Of a DNA stretch of 39,644 nucleotides, positions 7,502 through 17,600 are shown one piece after another. Source of the DNA: JAZDFC01 sp043808235 (GTDB taxonomy: Bacteria > Bacteroidota > Ignavibacteria > Ignavibacteriales > Melioribacteraceae); contig JAZDFC010000074.1 in the NCBI GenBank assembly GCA_043808235.1, forward strand, positions 1-39,644, written 5' to 3'. Every line of letters starts with the position of its first letter. Within the stretch, counting starts at the first letter, position 1. Below the pieces are notes generated by a model, which was not told the origin of the DNA, ran no database searches, and saw only the letters and a program-made list of their open reading frames with translations. The position numbers and the translations under genes were made by a program.

Positions 7502-8422
7502 CTATCTTTTCAAAAATGCTGCGTTTCTTTTTAATCCTTTCAATCGTGCCCGGTTAATCGGACTTTCGGCAAATCTTTTTTTGAACTCGCCGCCGGTCAT
7601 ATTTTCAACTTCATCAAGATCAATTTCCTTATTTCCCATTGATTGGAATGATGCTTCGTTTGTGATAACCGAGAACTTTTTATTCCAAGGACAAACATCC
7701 TGACAGATATCGCAGCCGAACAGCCAGTTATCAAACTGTCCGCGAAATTCTTCCGGTGCTTCACTTTTATTTTCAATCGTAAGATATGAAATACATTTAT
7801 TCGAGTCGAGCACATATTCATCAACTATCGCATTTGTTGGACATGCATCAATACATGCCGTACAATCGCCGCAAAAATCCAGGACAGGACTTGAATAATC
7901 GAATTCACAATTAGTAATTACGGTTGAAATAAAAAACCAACTACCCATCTGTTTGTTAATGATATTTGTGTGTTTGCCCAGCCAGCCGAGTCCGGTTTTT
8001 ACCGCCCAAGCTTTATCCATCACCGGACCCGTATCTACATATGATTTTGATTCAAATGATGGATCGAGATTTTTTAATTCCTTCTCAAGCCGGTTAAGTT
8101 TTTCCCAGATTACTAAATGATAATCCTTCCCCCAAGCATAACGGGAGACCTTTCCTGTATTTGGCTTTAAGTCATGCTGTTCACCGGAATTGTAATTCAT
8201 TCCGAGTGAAATAACACTCTTCGCGCCCGGTAAAATGTTTGAAACGTCGATTCGCTTTTCCCGGTTTTCGTTCATGTATTTCATTCCGGCTTGAAATCCT
8301 TTGCCAAGCCATTCATCCAACCGTTGACCGGCATCAAATAGAATGGTCGCTTCGGCAAATCCGATTAGATCGAAACCGAGACTCCTGGCTTTTGTAATTA
8401 TATTTTCATTTGTCAATTTCAT
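7502..8422 (-). CDS. queG: epoxyqueuosine reductase
   Basis: Cobalamin-dependent iron-sulfur enzyme of the last step of queuosine synthesis, reducing epoxyqueuosine to queuosine in tRNA. At 306 residues it matches the shorter QueG forms without a C-terminal extension. Two [4Fe-4S] sites are visible: CGDCTACIDACP (C184, C187, C190, C194) and C210 with CDICQDVCPW (C237, C240, C244). Asp130 in YVDTGPVMDKAWA is the likely catalytic acid. The ribosome-binding site is weak. No other queuosine genes lie nearby. Confidence 0.95.
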   Translation of the reverse strand: MKLTNENIITKARSLGFDLIGFAEATILFDAGQRLDEWLGKGFQAGMKYMNENREKRIDVSNILPGAKSVISLGMNYNSGEQHDLKPNTGKVSRYAWGKDYHLVIWEKLNRLEKELKNLDPSFESKSYVDTGPVMDKAWAVKTGLGWLGKHTNIINKQMGSWFFISTVITNCEFDYSSPVLDFCGDCTACIDACPTNAIVDEYVLDSNKCISYLTIENKSEAPEEFRGQFDNWLFGCDICQDVCPWNKKFSVITNEASFQSMGNKEIDLDEVENMTGGEFKKRFAESPINRARLKGLKRNAAFLKR

Positions 8423-8656
8423 AGTGTGTTTTGTTCATCCTATACCGCATTACCCCGTCAGGGCCGGGCAGGCCTGAAGGGTATCGCTAGCCAAATAAAT
8501 CCCGTCACTCGCCGGGCAGGCATCCTAAAGGATGATGTCCTTTATTATTCCTTTATTTAAAACCATTCAACAATTGAGCAATTCAACAATTCCCAAAATC
8601 TCCGTTCCTACTTTATAAACTTTACGAACTTTATGAACTTTCCACCTTGCAACTTC
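8423..8656. other. intergenic stretch with small palindromes
   Basis: No gene seen. Contains a CATCC/GGATG hairpin near 8520-8535 and a GC-rich imperfect palindrome near 8450-8485. It probably includes the end of the MBL/Rieske transcript and the queG promoter, but no convincing terminator or promoter was recognised. Confidence 0.4.
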
Positions 8657-9007
8657 TTACCACTTCAATTCTTTTTTAGTAACCTTCACAAACACATCAT
8701 CGTTTATAATTTTCACTTCATACGAATTCAATCCATGCCTCTCTTCGCCAAGATTGCCGTTTGTCAAATCGAAAGCCCAGCCGTGCACCGGACAAATAAT
8801 TTTTCCGTCCTCAATAAATCCATCATAGATTAAAGCGGCTTTTTGGTGGGGACAAACATTACTAAGTGCGAATACTTTTCCATCGACATTAAACACCGCC
8901 ACGTCAACATCATCAATAATAAATCGTTTTCCGGTCTTCTCTTTTAGTTCCGAAGTGCGGCAAACTTTATTAAATCCTTCTAATAATTTTTTATCAATCA
9001 TATCCAT
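8657..9007 (-). CDS. Rieske-type [2Fe-2S] ferredoxin
   Basis: 116-residue soluble protein with the two Rieske ligand boxes CPHQ (C52, H54) and CPVHGW (C72, H75), followed by a short beta-rich tail. It resembles the NirD/BphF-like small Rieske ferredoxins, which pass electrons to oxygenases or reductases; no such partner is encoded nearby. It overlaps the 3' end of the MBL hydrolase gene. An internal ATG at 9001 would give a classical ATGA overlap and is an equally good start. The pair should be co-transcribed; whether they act together is unknown. Confidence 0.9.
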   Translation of the reverse strand: MDMIDKKLLEGFNKVCRTSELKEKTGKRFIIDDVDVAVFNVDGKVFALSNVCPHQKAALIYDGFIEDGKIICPVHGWAFDLTNGNLGEERHGLNSYEVKIINDDVFVKVTKKELKW

Positions 9008-9843
9008 GTAAATTTTTCTTTTGCGGAATAACCTTTGTCAGTCAGTTGAACAGTGGCGGCGGCAGAGAAAGGATCATGTTCAAAAACTAATTTCCATTCT
9101 TCATCGACAGCTCGAGGAAGAATAGTCTTTTTTTCCTGAACAGTAATAACAGGTTGAAGATCATATCCCATCACATACGGAAGAGGAATATGCGAGGCAA
9201 ATGGAAAAAGATCTCCACAATATAAAATTGTATTGGAGCCGTCTGAAATTTTCACCATTTGCTGGGCGAAAGTGTGTCCGTTAATTTTGATCAACTCAAT
9301 TTCATCCTCGACGTGGGTTTCTTTATCAATTAAATTTAGAACGCCGGCATCGTGTAACGGCACGAACCTATCGCGGATAAAACTTGCTTTATCCCGTTCG
9401 GTTGGATTCATTGCCCATTCATAATGTTGTTTTTGAACATGATACTTCGCATTGGGAAATGCCGTTACAAATTTTCCATTCACAAGTTCAGTCGAGCCGC
9501 CAGTATGATCAAAATGAAGATGTGTTAGAATTACATCCGTTATCTGATCGGGTGTAACGCCATGAACCGCCAACGATTTCTTTAAAATATTTTTTTCTTG
9601 TTCAACACGATAAATCTTTAAAAACTTTTCATCCCAATCGTCGCCGATGCCGGTATCAATTAATATTTTCCTTGAACCGGAATCGAGCAAAAGACATCTC
9701 GCACCAAGCGTAACCCGGTTTGCAACGTCGGCAGGATTTGTTTTCTCCCATAATGGTTTGGGAATCACTCCGAACATCGCGCCGCCGTCAAGTCCGAAAT
9801 AGCCGGTTTCGACGACATGCAGTTTGTATTTACCAATTTGCAT
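8998..9843 (-). CDS. MBL-fold metallo-hydrolase
   Basis: 281 residues of the metallo-beta-lactamase superfamily. The metal-binding motif HLHFDHTGG places H108, H110, D112 and H113 in the active site. Further ligands are likely the His of INGHTFAQQM, the Asp of CGDLFP and the His of FEHDPF. The overall pattern resembles lactonase or N-acyl hydrolase type members, but the substrate is not determined by sequence. It has no signal peptide. The Rieske gene overlaps its end, so the two form a small operon. The start at 9843 has only a weak ribosome-binding site. Confidence 0.9.
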   Translation of the reverse strand: MQIGKYKLHVVETGYFGLDGGAMFGVIPKPLWEKTNPADVANRVTLGARCLLLDSGSRKILIDTGIGDDWDEKFLKIYRVEQEKNILKKSLAVHGVTPDQITDVILTHLHFDHTGGSTELVNGKFVTAFPNAKYHVQKQHYEWAMNPTERDKASFIRDRFVPLHDAGVLNLIDKETHVEDEIELIKINGHTFAQQMVKISDGSNTILYCGDLFPFASHIPLPYVMGYDLQPVITVQEKKTILPRAVDEEWKLVFEHDPFSAAATVQLTDKGYSAKEKFTWI

Positions 9844-10028
9844 TTATTTTTCTTTCATAATTTTTCTTTGGGCAAAGATAACCAATCAATTGAAAAGATG
9901 TAATGTAGTGGTATGTAAAATGGTAAATGGTAAATGGAAGATGGTAAGCAATCACAGATATCGTCAAAATTCCATTTTACATTTTCCATCTTACATTTGA
10001 CATGACAGTAGAATGATGAATGGCATAT

Positions 10029-10765
10029 GTAACCCGAAGCGTAAAAGCCAAATCCTTTTACGCGACAGCTTCGAGTGTAGAGATGAATTGTATGATTTGA
10101 AATATTTACTGCACAAGAGCAAGTTTGTTGTCGAAGCTCTGCTGCAAAAAGAAAACCGGTCTCGCTTCGACTTACAGTTGTCTAGTAACTCGAAGCGTAA
10201 AAGATAAATCCTTTTACACGATAGCTTCGAGTGCATAGATGAATTGTATGATTTGAAATATTTACTGCACAAGAACAAGTTTGTTGTCGAAGCGTAAAAG
10301 ATAAATCCTTTTACGCGACAGCTTCGAGTGTAGAGATGAATTGTATTATTTGAAATTGATCTTCAACCGCGTTGCGGTTGTGCTCGTCAAATTGTTTTGT
10401 ATGTGTTATAGATGTTGAACTGCGTTGCAGTTCTTTGCATAGGAATTAAATTTGGTCAGACCGCAAAGCGGTCAAATATTTGTAAAATATAAATAAGGAA
10501 AAAGATTCACGATGCCGGAGGTATCGAAGCGAAACGATTGATTCTAAATATTTACTGCACATGAACAAGTTTGTTGTCGAAGCTCCGCTGCAAAAAGAAA
10601 GCCGGTATCGCTTCGACTTACAGTTGTCTTGTAACTCGAAGCGTAAAAGGCAAATCCGTTTACGCGACAGCTTCGAGTAAAAGTATAAAGGAAATGAAAA
10701 GATTTTTTCTAAATGAACTATTGTTTGTCGAAGCTCAGCTAAAAACATGCTTCGCTTCGACTTAC
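10029..10765 (+). repeat. array of REP-like palindromes (types 1 and 2)
   Basis: Type 1 units (GTAACTCGAAGCG, loop, GCTTCGAGT, with an inner GTAAAAG/CTTTTAC stem) lie at 10029-10076, 10185-10232, 10287-10329 (chimeric left end) and 10631-10678. Type 2 units (TTGTCGAAGC, about 25 bases, GCTTCGACTTAC, in effect the opposite orientation) lie at 10128-10175, 10574-10621 and 10725-10765. Alternating, oppositely oriented units with conserved linkers match the layout of BIMEs. Short reading frames across this stretch are not credible genes. Confidence 0.85.
10365..10525 (+). repeat. four-hairpin module, copy 1
   Basis: Four short palindromes in fixed order: AACCGC-GTT-GCGGTT (10365-10379), GAACTGC-GTT-GCAGTTC (10417-10433), GACCGC-AAA-GCGGTC (10459-10473) and GATGCC-GGA-GGTATC (10511-10525). 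The sequence between them is also conserved in the copies near 14308, 24596 and 28477. Confidence 0.8.
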
Positions 10766-10790
10766 ATTACATTGCAACTCATTATTGGTA

Positions 10791-10796
10791 TTGACA
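10791..10796 (+). promoter_or_regulatory. leader copy 1: TTGACA with diverged -10
   Basis: The shared leader (TTACATTACATTGCAACTC, then TTGACAATGAAAA) is present, but sequence after it diverges and the TAAGTA of the other three copies is missing. TTGACA starts 95 bases before the ATG of the small cysteine-rich ORF, the same distance as in leader copy 2. Confidence 0.3.
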
Positions 10797-10885
10797 ATGA
10801 AAAATGAATTTTGCATGTTGCAAACAGTTGTTAGTTACTCTTCAAGTTCGGGACTTGGATATTTTTATATGGATTCACATTTATA

Positions 10886-11041
10886 ATGAAAACTAAATTA
10901 ATACAGTTAGGATTTACAAATGTAAGAGATGTGTGCAGCCAATATAATGATCCACCATGCATGTACACTTATGATTACGCTGATTGTTGCGTATTAATTG
11001 AGCCGGCTCAACCTGAATGTATTAAAAAATATTGTTGGTAA
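10886..11041 (+). CDS. small cysteine-rich ORF (51 residues), hypothetical
   Basis: ATG to TAA with no recognised family. It begins MKTKLIQLGFTNVRDV and then carries six cysteines (17, 25, 34, 35, 45, 49) in the last 35 residues, with many Tyr, Pro and acidic residues. There is no signal peptide. Its ATG lies at the position where the first large gene would be expected relative to the shared leader, and its first codons (Met-Lys-Thr-Lys) match those of the 14684 gene. It ends 68 bases before the first paralogue, with which it could be co-transcribed. No modification enzyme is adjacent. The ribosome-binding site is weak, so it may be a chance frame. Confidence 0.35.
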   Translation: MKTKLIQLGFTNVRDVCSQYNDPPCMYTYDYADCCVLIEPAQPECIKKYCW

Positions 11042-11109
11042 TACTATTAATAAAAGTATAAACCTTATTTCCTGAGTCTGCCTTGTTTATTTACACTTAA
11101 GAGGTTTTG

Positions 11110-14100
11110 ATGAGTCGAACAATAACATATTTTCTGCTTATCTGTTTTTCTTTTTCTCACTTTTTTATTCAAACAAATTATTGTCAGCTTAATGAAACCG
11201 TTAGTGAATTTATTCCTTCACAAAATAGTATCTCAATTAATCAAGTAAAGGCTTACTTTACTAATAGCAGTCTTTTAACTGAGAACATGATAGATTGGCA
11301 AGGAAATAAGCGCGGTATATTATGGCCGGGTGGTAAACAAGCTTTTAAACGACTCGCTTATTCTGATGGATTATATTTAATTGGTCAAAGGGGGAATGAC
11401 ACATGTTCCATAAGAGATTACAGCGCAATTTCACTTTTTCAGGTTCTGCCCGGTAAAATTCTTGATGATGGATCATTTGATGATCATTCTATTGATAGGT
11501 ATAGAGTTTTTAAAATCCAAAAGAACTGGGAGCAAATACCTTATGGTGAGGAGCGGGATAAACTTGAAAAAGATTATAATGAGTGGCCTGTTGAAGACGG
11601 AGCGCCATGGGAAGACGTGGACGGCGATGGAATGTTCTCGCGAGGAATCGATAAACCAAAATTTATTGGCGATGAAGTCCTTTTTTACATTTGTAATGAT
11701 GTTGATTCCCGATTAAGAAATATGTTCCCGGAACAATTTCATTCAACTCCATTTAATTTTGAATTTCAGGTAATTATATATGGTTTTAAAGGAGTTGGAG
11801 ATTTGGGAAATACAATTTTTAGAATATATAGATTTATAAACAAAGGGTATCATATTGTTGAAAATATTTTTGTTGGATTTTATTCAATCCCAACAATGGG
11901 TCATAATATTAATATTTATACTAATTCATTAACCGCGGTTGGATGTGATACAAATTTAAACCTGGGATTCGGATATTGTTTTAATAATACTAATTTAACA
12001 TACGGTGTACCTCCTGCACTTGGGTACAAATTATTACAAGGCCCAAGAATTATCTCCAATAATTTGGACTCGGCTTATTTTGATAGAAAATGGTTAAATG
12101 GATACTCAAATTTGGAGATGACCTCTTTCAGTCTATTTAAGAATTACGGTCCTGATATTCCAGTAACACCTTATCTTTTTCGTCATCCTAGAACAGATTA
12201 CGAGTTCTACAATGTAATGAGGGGTTACCGATATAGCGGTTATCCTTTTATTGATCCATGGACAGGTCAAGAAACAAGATTTGCAGTTTCGGGTGATCCG
12301 GTAAATAAAATTGGTTGGTTTGATTGTGATGGTTGGGGACATGCAGATTCAGCCGCTGTTTTAAGCAATGAATTGAATAGATATATGCTAATTTCTTCCG
12401 GTCCCTTCACCATGGCGCCGGGTGATACGCAAGAGGTAGTCATCGCTACTATCGCCGCGCAAGGCAAGGATAACTTCGATTCGGTTACGCAGCTAAAGAG
12501 GCGGGCAAAGGTTATTCAAAAAGCGTATTATTCCAACTTTCAGCTTACTACTCCCCCGCCTTCGCCAACTGTTCATTTCCTCCCCGAAGATAAGTCCGTT
12601 ACACTTTGGTGGGATGATAAAGCTGAAATATACGACGAGCAAGATCCGTACATCTTTGAGCTTAGTTTTGACGACACTACCTACACTTTCGAAGGATACA
12701 TCATCCGGCAGTACAGCGACTCTACCGGAAGCGATCCGCGAATTATTAAAATGTTTGATAAGACAAACGGCATTTCGGTTATTGAAGATTACGAACTCGT
12801 AAATGGAACAGCAGTAAAAGTACCCGTCCTTTTCGGTAATGACGACGGTATTGTACATTATTACAAAATAGATACAGATGATTTCAGTAACGGACCTCTC
12901 CTTAGCGGAAGCGAATACTATTTTTCAATTACTGCGTACGCATTTTCTTTGAACAGTTCGCCGACTTTTATCGAGAGTCCAACAAAGATATTTAGAGTAA
13001 TTCCGGGTAAAGAAAAGATTGACTACACAACGCCATATTCATCCGAAGGGAAACTACTCTTCCAGCCCGACGGTGAAACTATTGATTCAAAGATTGAGAT
13101 TATGGTTGTTGACCCTTCGGCTATCACCGGAGATGAATACAAACTAAGTTTCCGTCTTGAGGAAAGCGATGTACTTCAGCCGTTACGGTACACACTTACA
13201 AACTCAACAACGAATGATACTCTAATTTACGACAGCGATTTAATCACAACAGACACGCTCAACAAACCGATAATCGATGGATTTATGATACTGATAGACA
13301 ACTCAATTCAAGACTCGGTGGTAAGGCACGGAATAGACAAGAAACATTCAATCAAGGATATTATAGAAGTATCTTCCGGCAAAAGTGTAATGGATGTTTA
13401 TAATTCAACCAACAAATGGAAGATAAAGAAACGAGCCGGCGTGCAGGATATGCGAAAGGACATTAACTGGCAGGGCAATGTTACTTATGACAGTTACGAA
13501 CTAAGATTTACTCCAACGGGAAGTGAATATTACACAACGGGCTACATACAGCAGAGCGGAATATTCCAGGATGACCCGAAAGGAAAAGGAACCGTACCGT
13601 TCGAGGCATGGCGAATTGGAAAAGATGACGAAGAAAGATTGATGATAAAAGTATGGGACAAAGAAAACAAAGACAGCGTATTGACGCATAATGTAACAAC
13701 GAATGAATGGGAGAGAATATTTATATACGAGCCATCCGAGCCTTATGCAGAACCGTTGCAGCAGAGTTCTGGATTAAGCGAAGCAGCGCAGCATTTGCTC
13801 GGCAACTTGATAATAGAGGGCGAGATGCCGGAAGTGGGAACAGTAATAAGGATAACCACTTTCCGCCCGATAGTAGAAGGCGACGAAGTAACGATACAGC
13901 TTGAAAAGGCAAACACAAACAACACGACAATAGCTAAGGAACGAAAGGACGAGATAAGCGTATTCCCGAATCCATACTTTGCGGGTAACAACACAACGGG
14001 TCAGGACTACGTTCGGTTCACGGGACTGCCTGTAAAAGCAACGATACGAATTTACTCACTTGCGGGAGTATTCATCCGTAAATACGAAAAGGAGGATATG

Positions 14101-14250
14101 AGTCAATACATAGACTGGGACGTAAGAAACGAGCACGGTGAAATGGTTGCATCAGGAATATACATCGCCTACATCGAAATGCCGGGTATTGGAAATAAGA
14201 TTTTGAAGGTAGCTGTTATTAACGGGAAAGAGTATTTGAATGTGAAGTAA
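11110..14250 (+). CDS. T9SS-exported surface protein, array paralogue 1
   Basis: 1046 residues. Signal peptide about 1-25, then SINQ (42-45), which opens the mature part in all five paralogues. A near-invariant block follows (KNWEQ, GEERD, DYNEWPVEDGAPW) leading into an acidic loop DVDGDGMFSRGID at 169-181 that resembles a calcium site. Residues to 428 are family-specific and variable. From SSGPFTMAPGD at 429 the protein is almost identical to its paralogues: a fibronectin-like segment (TVHFLPEDKSVTLWWDDKAE), then a T9SS type A sorting domain (about 950-1046, FPNPYFAGNN to the end). AAGAGG supports the ATG at 11110, not the TTG at 11107. Secreted or surface-attached; function unknown. Its N-terminal part is most like paralogue 5. 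Confidence 0.85.
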   Translation: MSRTITYFLLICFSFSHFFIQTNYCQLNETVSEFIPSQNSISINQVKAYFTNSSLLTENMIDWQGNKRGILWPGGKQAFKRLAYSDGLYLIGQRGNDTCSIRDYSAISLFQVLPGKILDDGSFDDHSIDRYRVFKIQKNWEQIPYGEERDKLEKDYNEWPVEDGAPWEDVDGDGMFSRGIDKPKFIGDEVLFYICNDVDSRLRNMFPEQFHSTPFNFEFQVIIYGFKGVGDLGNTIFRIYRFINKGYHIVENIFVGFYSIPTMGHNINIYTNSLTAVGCDTNLNLGFGYCFNNTNLTYGVPPALGYKLLQGPRIISNNLDSAYFDRKWLNGYSNLEMTSFSLFKNYGPDIPVTPYLFRHPRTDYEFYNVMRGYRYSGYPFIDPWTGQETRFAVSGDPVNKIGWFDCDGWGHADSAAVLSNELNRYMLISSGPFTMAPGDTQEVVIATIAAQGKDNFDSVTQLKRRAKVIQKAYYSNFQLTTPPPSPTVHFLPEDKSVTLWWDDKAEIYDEQDPYIFELSFDDTTYTFEGYIIRQYSDSTGSDPRIIKMFDKTNGISVIEDYELVNGTAVKVPVLFGNDDGIVHYYKIDTDDFSNGPLLSGSEYYFSITAYAFSLNSSPTFIESPTKIFRVIPGKEKIDYTTPYSSEGKLLFQPDGETIDSKIEIMVVDPSAITGDEYKLSFRLEESDVLQPLRYTLTNSTTNDTLIYDSDLITTDTLNKPIIDGFMILIDNSIQDSVVRHGIDKKHSIKDIIEVSSGKSVMDVYNSTNKWKIKKRAGVQDMRKDINWQGNVTYDSYELRFTPTGSEYYTTGYIQQSGIFQDDPKGKGTVPFEAWRIGKDDEERLMIKVWDKENKDSVLTHNVTTNEWERIFIYEPSEPYAEPLQQSSGLSEAAQHLLGNLIIEGEMPEVGTVIRITTFRPIVEGDEVTIQLEKANTNNTTIAKERKDEISVFPNPYFAGNNTTGQDYVRFTGLPVKATIRIYSLAGVFIRKYEKEDMSQYIDWDVRNEHGEMVASGIYIAYIEMPGIGNKILKVAVINGKEYLNVK
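12394..14250 (+). repeat. constant 1857-bp C-terminal module, copy 1
   Basis: Begins abruptly at TCTTCCGGTCCCTTCACC and runs to the stop codon. The other copies are 15992-17848, 19552-21408, 22685-24541 and 26308-28164, all exactly 1857 bp with no net insertion or deletion and only scattered substitutions. Confidence 0.9.
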
Positions 14251-14307
14251 TAATGTAGAATGATGAATGAAGAACGAAGATTACGATGAAGCTGAATAAC
14301 TTTCTTC

Positions 14308-14563
14308 AACCGCGTCACGGTTGTTTCGTCAAATTGTTTTGTATGTGTTATAGACGTTGAACTGCGTTGCAGTTCTTTACATAGGAATTAAATTTTGTCA
14401 GACCGCAAAGCGGTCGAATATCTGTAAAATCTAAATAAGGAGAAAGATTCACGATGCCGGAGGTATCGAAGCGAAACGATTGATTCGAAATATTTACTGC
14501 ACAAGAACAAGTTTGTTGTCGAAGCTCTGCTGCAAAAAGAAAACCGGTATCGCTTCGACTTAC
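14308..14563 (+). repeat. four-hairpin module copy 2 plus type 2 REP
   Basis: Hairpins at 14308-14322 (imperfect, loop side changed to CAC), 14359-14375, 14401-14415 and 14453-14467, then a type 2 REP at 14516-14563. The sequence just before it (from 14251) resembles the flank after paralogue 4. Confidence 0.8.
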
Positions 14564-14588
14564 ATTACATTGCAACTCATTATTGGTA

Positions 14589-14617
14589 TTGACAATGAAA
14601 AGCAAAATACTTAAGTA
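14589..14617 (+). promoter_or_regulatory. predicted promoter, leader copy 2
   Basis: TTGACA (14589-14594), 17 bases, TAAGTA (14612-14617), 67 bases before the ATG at 14684. The same elements and spacing occur at 18226 and 24879. It resembles a sigma-70 promoter. The Bacteroidota-type -7 consensus is not clearly present, so the assignment is tentative. Confidence 0.45.
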
Positions 14618-14683
14618 GCAAATGTTTAATTCTGTTGTTCTCCTAGTTCGGGTACTATTATTCATTTTGTGGAAATAAATCCT

Positions 14684-17600
14684 ATGAAGACTAAAAATTA
14701 TTTTTCACGTGCAAGGTTTCCTCGAATATGTTTTTTATTTCTTTATAGCTTGATACTTTTCTCCACAAATCTTTTATGCCAACCAATAACCAGAACTGAT
14801 ATTAAATATGATTCGAAAGAAATTAGTATCAATCAGCTAAATGTATATGCAAGCAACCGCAGTTTAATGTCATCAAGATTTTTCCCAAAAACTATCGTTA
14901 ATAACTGCGATTTAGGTGTTAAGTGGCCAGGCGGGAAATATGCTTTTAAACCAATGGTCGATTGTGACGGTTTTGTTATTGTTGGAATAATTGACGATGA
15001 AATTAGAGCGATACGTGAATTTGAAACATATGGTTTTTATCAACTTCAGCCGGGTAAAATGTTTGATGATGGGACAACAGATAATTGGGATCAAGAAAAG
15101 TACCGCGTATACAAAATACAAAAGAATTGGGAGAGCATGGCATACAACGAAGAAAGAGACCAACTTGAAAAAGATTACAATGAGTGGCCTGTTGAAGATG
15201 GGGCGCCGTGGAAGGATATTGATGGCGACGGAATATTTTCGAGAGGCATTGATAAACCGCTTTTTTATGGGGATGAGGTTTTATTTTATGTCTGTAATGA
15301 TGCCGATACGACTTTGAAACATTGGGAACCTCCTTACTATTCAAAACCTTTGAATCTCGAATTTCAAGTAACTGTTTTTGGATTCAAAGGAAGCGGCGAT
15401 TTAAGCAATACTGTATTTAGAAAATATAAAATCATTAATAAAAGCAATAATTTCATTGATAGTATTTACGTTGGCTGTTATAGTTGGCCTTTAATGGGTT
15501 TTTGTTCTGCTTATGGCTTTCTGCCTCATACGGCGGCTGCCTGCGATACTACATCCAATATGGCATATTCATATTGCTTCACTCCAAATAGTCTGGCATA
15601 CGAAATTCCCCCTGCTATTGGTTACATACTTCTTCAAAGTCCCATACGTGATGGAGCAATTAGTGATAGTGTGTTTATTGATAATTCATGGAAGAATGGC
15701 ATTAAAAGCTTAGGAATGACTTCTTTCACTTTCTTCAAAAACTATTATCCCGATTTTTTACCTACGCCAATACAGTATCAGCCTCCAGGTTCAAATGAAG
15801 AATTTTTTAATACGATGAAAGGATTACTTTACAGTGGATTACCAATGATTGATCCATGGACACATAAAACAACAAAGTACGCTGTGCCAGGTGATCCTGT
15901 GAGTAAAAAAGGCTGGTACGATCATGACAGCTGGGGCAATGCCGATTCCGCTGCTGTCTTAGGTACCGGGATTGATAGAGAGTTATTATTGTCTTCCGGT
16001 CCCTTCACCATGGCGCCTGGGGATACGCATGAAGTTGTTATTGCTACTATTGCCGCGCAAGGCAAGGATAACTTCGATTCGGTTACACAACTGAAGCGAC
16101 GGGCTAAGGTTATTCAAAAAGCGTATTACTCCAACTTTCAGCTAAGCACTCCACCGCCTTCGCCAACTGTTCATTTCCTCCCCGAAGATCAGTCCGTTAC
16201 CCTTTGGTGGGATGATAAAGCTGAAACTTACGACGAGCAAGACCCGTACATCTTCGAGCTTGGTTTTGACGACACTACTTACACTTTCGAAGGCTACATA
16301 ATCCGGCAGTACAGAGATTCTACCGGAAGCGATCCGCGTATTATTAAAATGTTTGATAAGACAAACGGCATTTCGGTTATTGAAGATTACGAACTCGTTA
16401 ACGGAACAGCCGTAAAAGTGCCCGTCCTTTTCGGCAACGACGACGGCATTGTTCATTATTACAAAATAGATACCGATGATTTCAGTAACGGACCTCTCCT
16501 TAGCGGAAGCGAATATTATTTTTCAATTCCTTCGTACGCATTTTCTTTGAACAGTTCTCCAACATTTATCGAGAGTCCGCCGAAGATATTTAAGGTAATT
16601 CCGGGTAAAGAAAAGATTGACTACTCAACACCATATCCATCCGAAGGGAAACTCCTTTTCCAGCCCGACGGGGCAATAATCGATTCAAAGATTGAGATTA
16701 TGGTTGTTGACCCTTCGGCAATAACCGGAGAAGAATACAAACTAAGTTTCTGCCTTGAGGAAAGCGATGTGCTTCAACCGTTACGGTACACACTTACAAA
16801 CTCAACAACGAGTGATACTCTAATTTACGACAGCGATTTAATCACTACCGATACTCTCAATAAACCGGTTATTGACGGATTTATGATATTGATAGACAAT
16901 TCAATTCAAGACTCGGTGGTAAGGCACGGAATAGACAAGAAACATGCGATTAAAGATTTTATAGAAGTATCTTCCGGTAAAAGTGTAATGGATATTTATA
17001 ATTCAACCAACAAGTGGAAGATAAAGAAGCGAACCGGCGCTCAGGATATGCGAAAGGACATTAACTGGCAGGGCAATGTAACCTATGGCAGTTACGAACT
17101 GAGGTTTACGCCATCGGGCAGCGAATATTATACAACGGGCTACATACAGCAAAGCGGAATATTTCAGGACGATCCGAAAGGAAAAGGAACCGTACCGTTC
17201 GAGGCATGGAAGATTGGCAAGGAAAGCGAAACCAGATTGATGATAAAAGTATGGGACAAAGAAAACAAAGACAGCGTATGGACGCATAATGAAACGACAA
17301 ATGAATGGGAGAGATTATTTATTTACGAACCGACAGAACCATACTCAGAACCATTACCCCAAAGTTCGGGGATGAGCGAAGCAGCGCAGCACTTACTCGG
17401 CAACTTGATAATAGAAGGTGAAATGCCGGAAGCGGGAACGATAATTCGCGTATCCACCTTCCGCCCGATAATTGAAGGCGATGAAGTAACCATACAGCTT
17501 GTAAAGGCAAACACAAACAACACGGAAACGGCAAAAGAAAGAAAGGACGAAATAAGCGTATTCCCGAATCCGTACTTTGCCGGCAACAACACAACGGGTC

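Noticed and set aside
9895..10000. Inverted copies of a GGTAAATGG-like sequence after the MBL gene start
   Set aside because: Low-complexity sequence with several mismatches; pairing may be coincidental.
10013..10748. Open frames on both strands through the REP array
   Set aside because: The translations are repeated palindrome sequence; copies elsewhere are broken and carry no conserved protein.
10029..10765. Possible CRISPR array
   Set aside because: Repeats are palindromic, of two types in alternating orientation, with conserved linkers instead of unique spacers of constant length. No cas genes are present.
12493..12858. Minus-strand open frames of 90-120 codons recurring at the same place in all five modules (also 16142, 19702, 22835, 26407)
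   Set aside because: They recur only because the plus-strand coding module is duplicated. The translations have no recognisable family, and the plus-strand frame has a signal peptide, domains and a sorting signal.
13743..13994. Second set of minus-strand frames near the module end (also 17323, 20901, 24012, 27657)
   Set aside because: Same reason: antisense shadows of the T9SS sorting-domain coding sequence.
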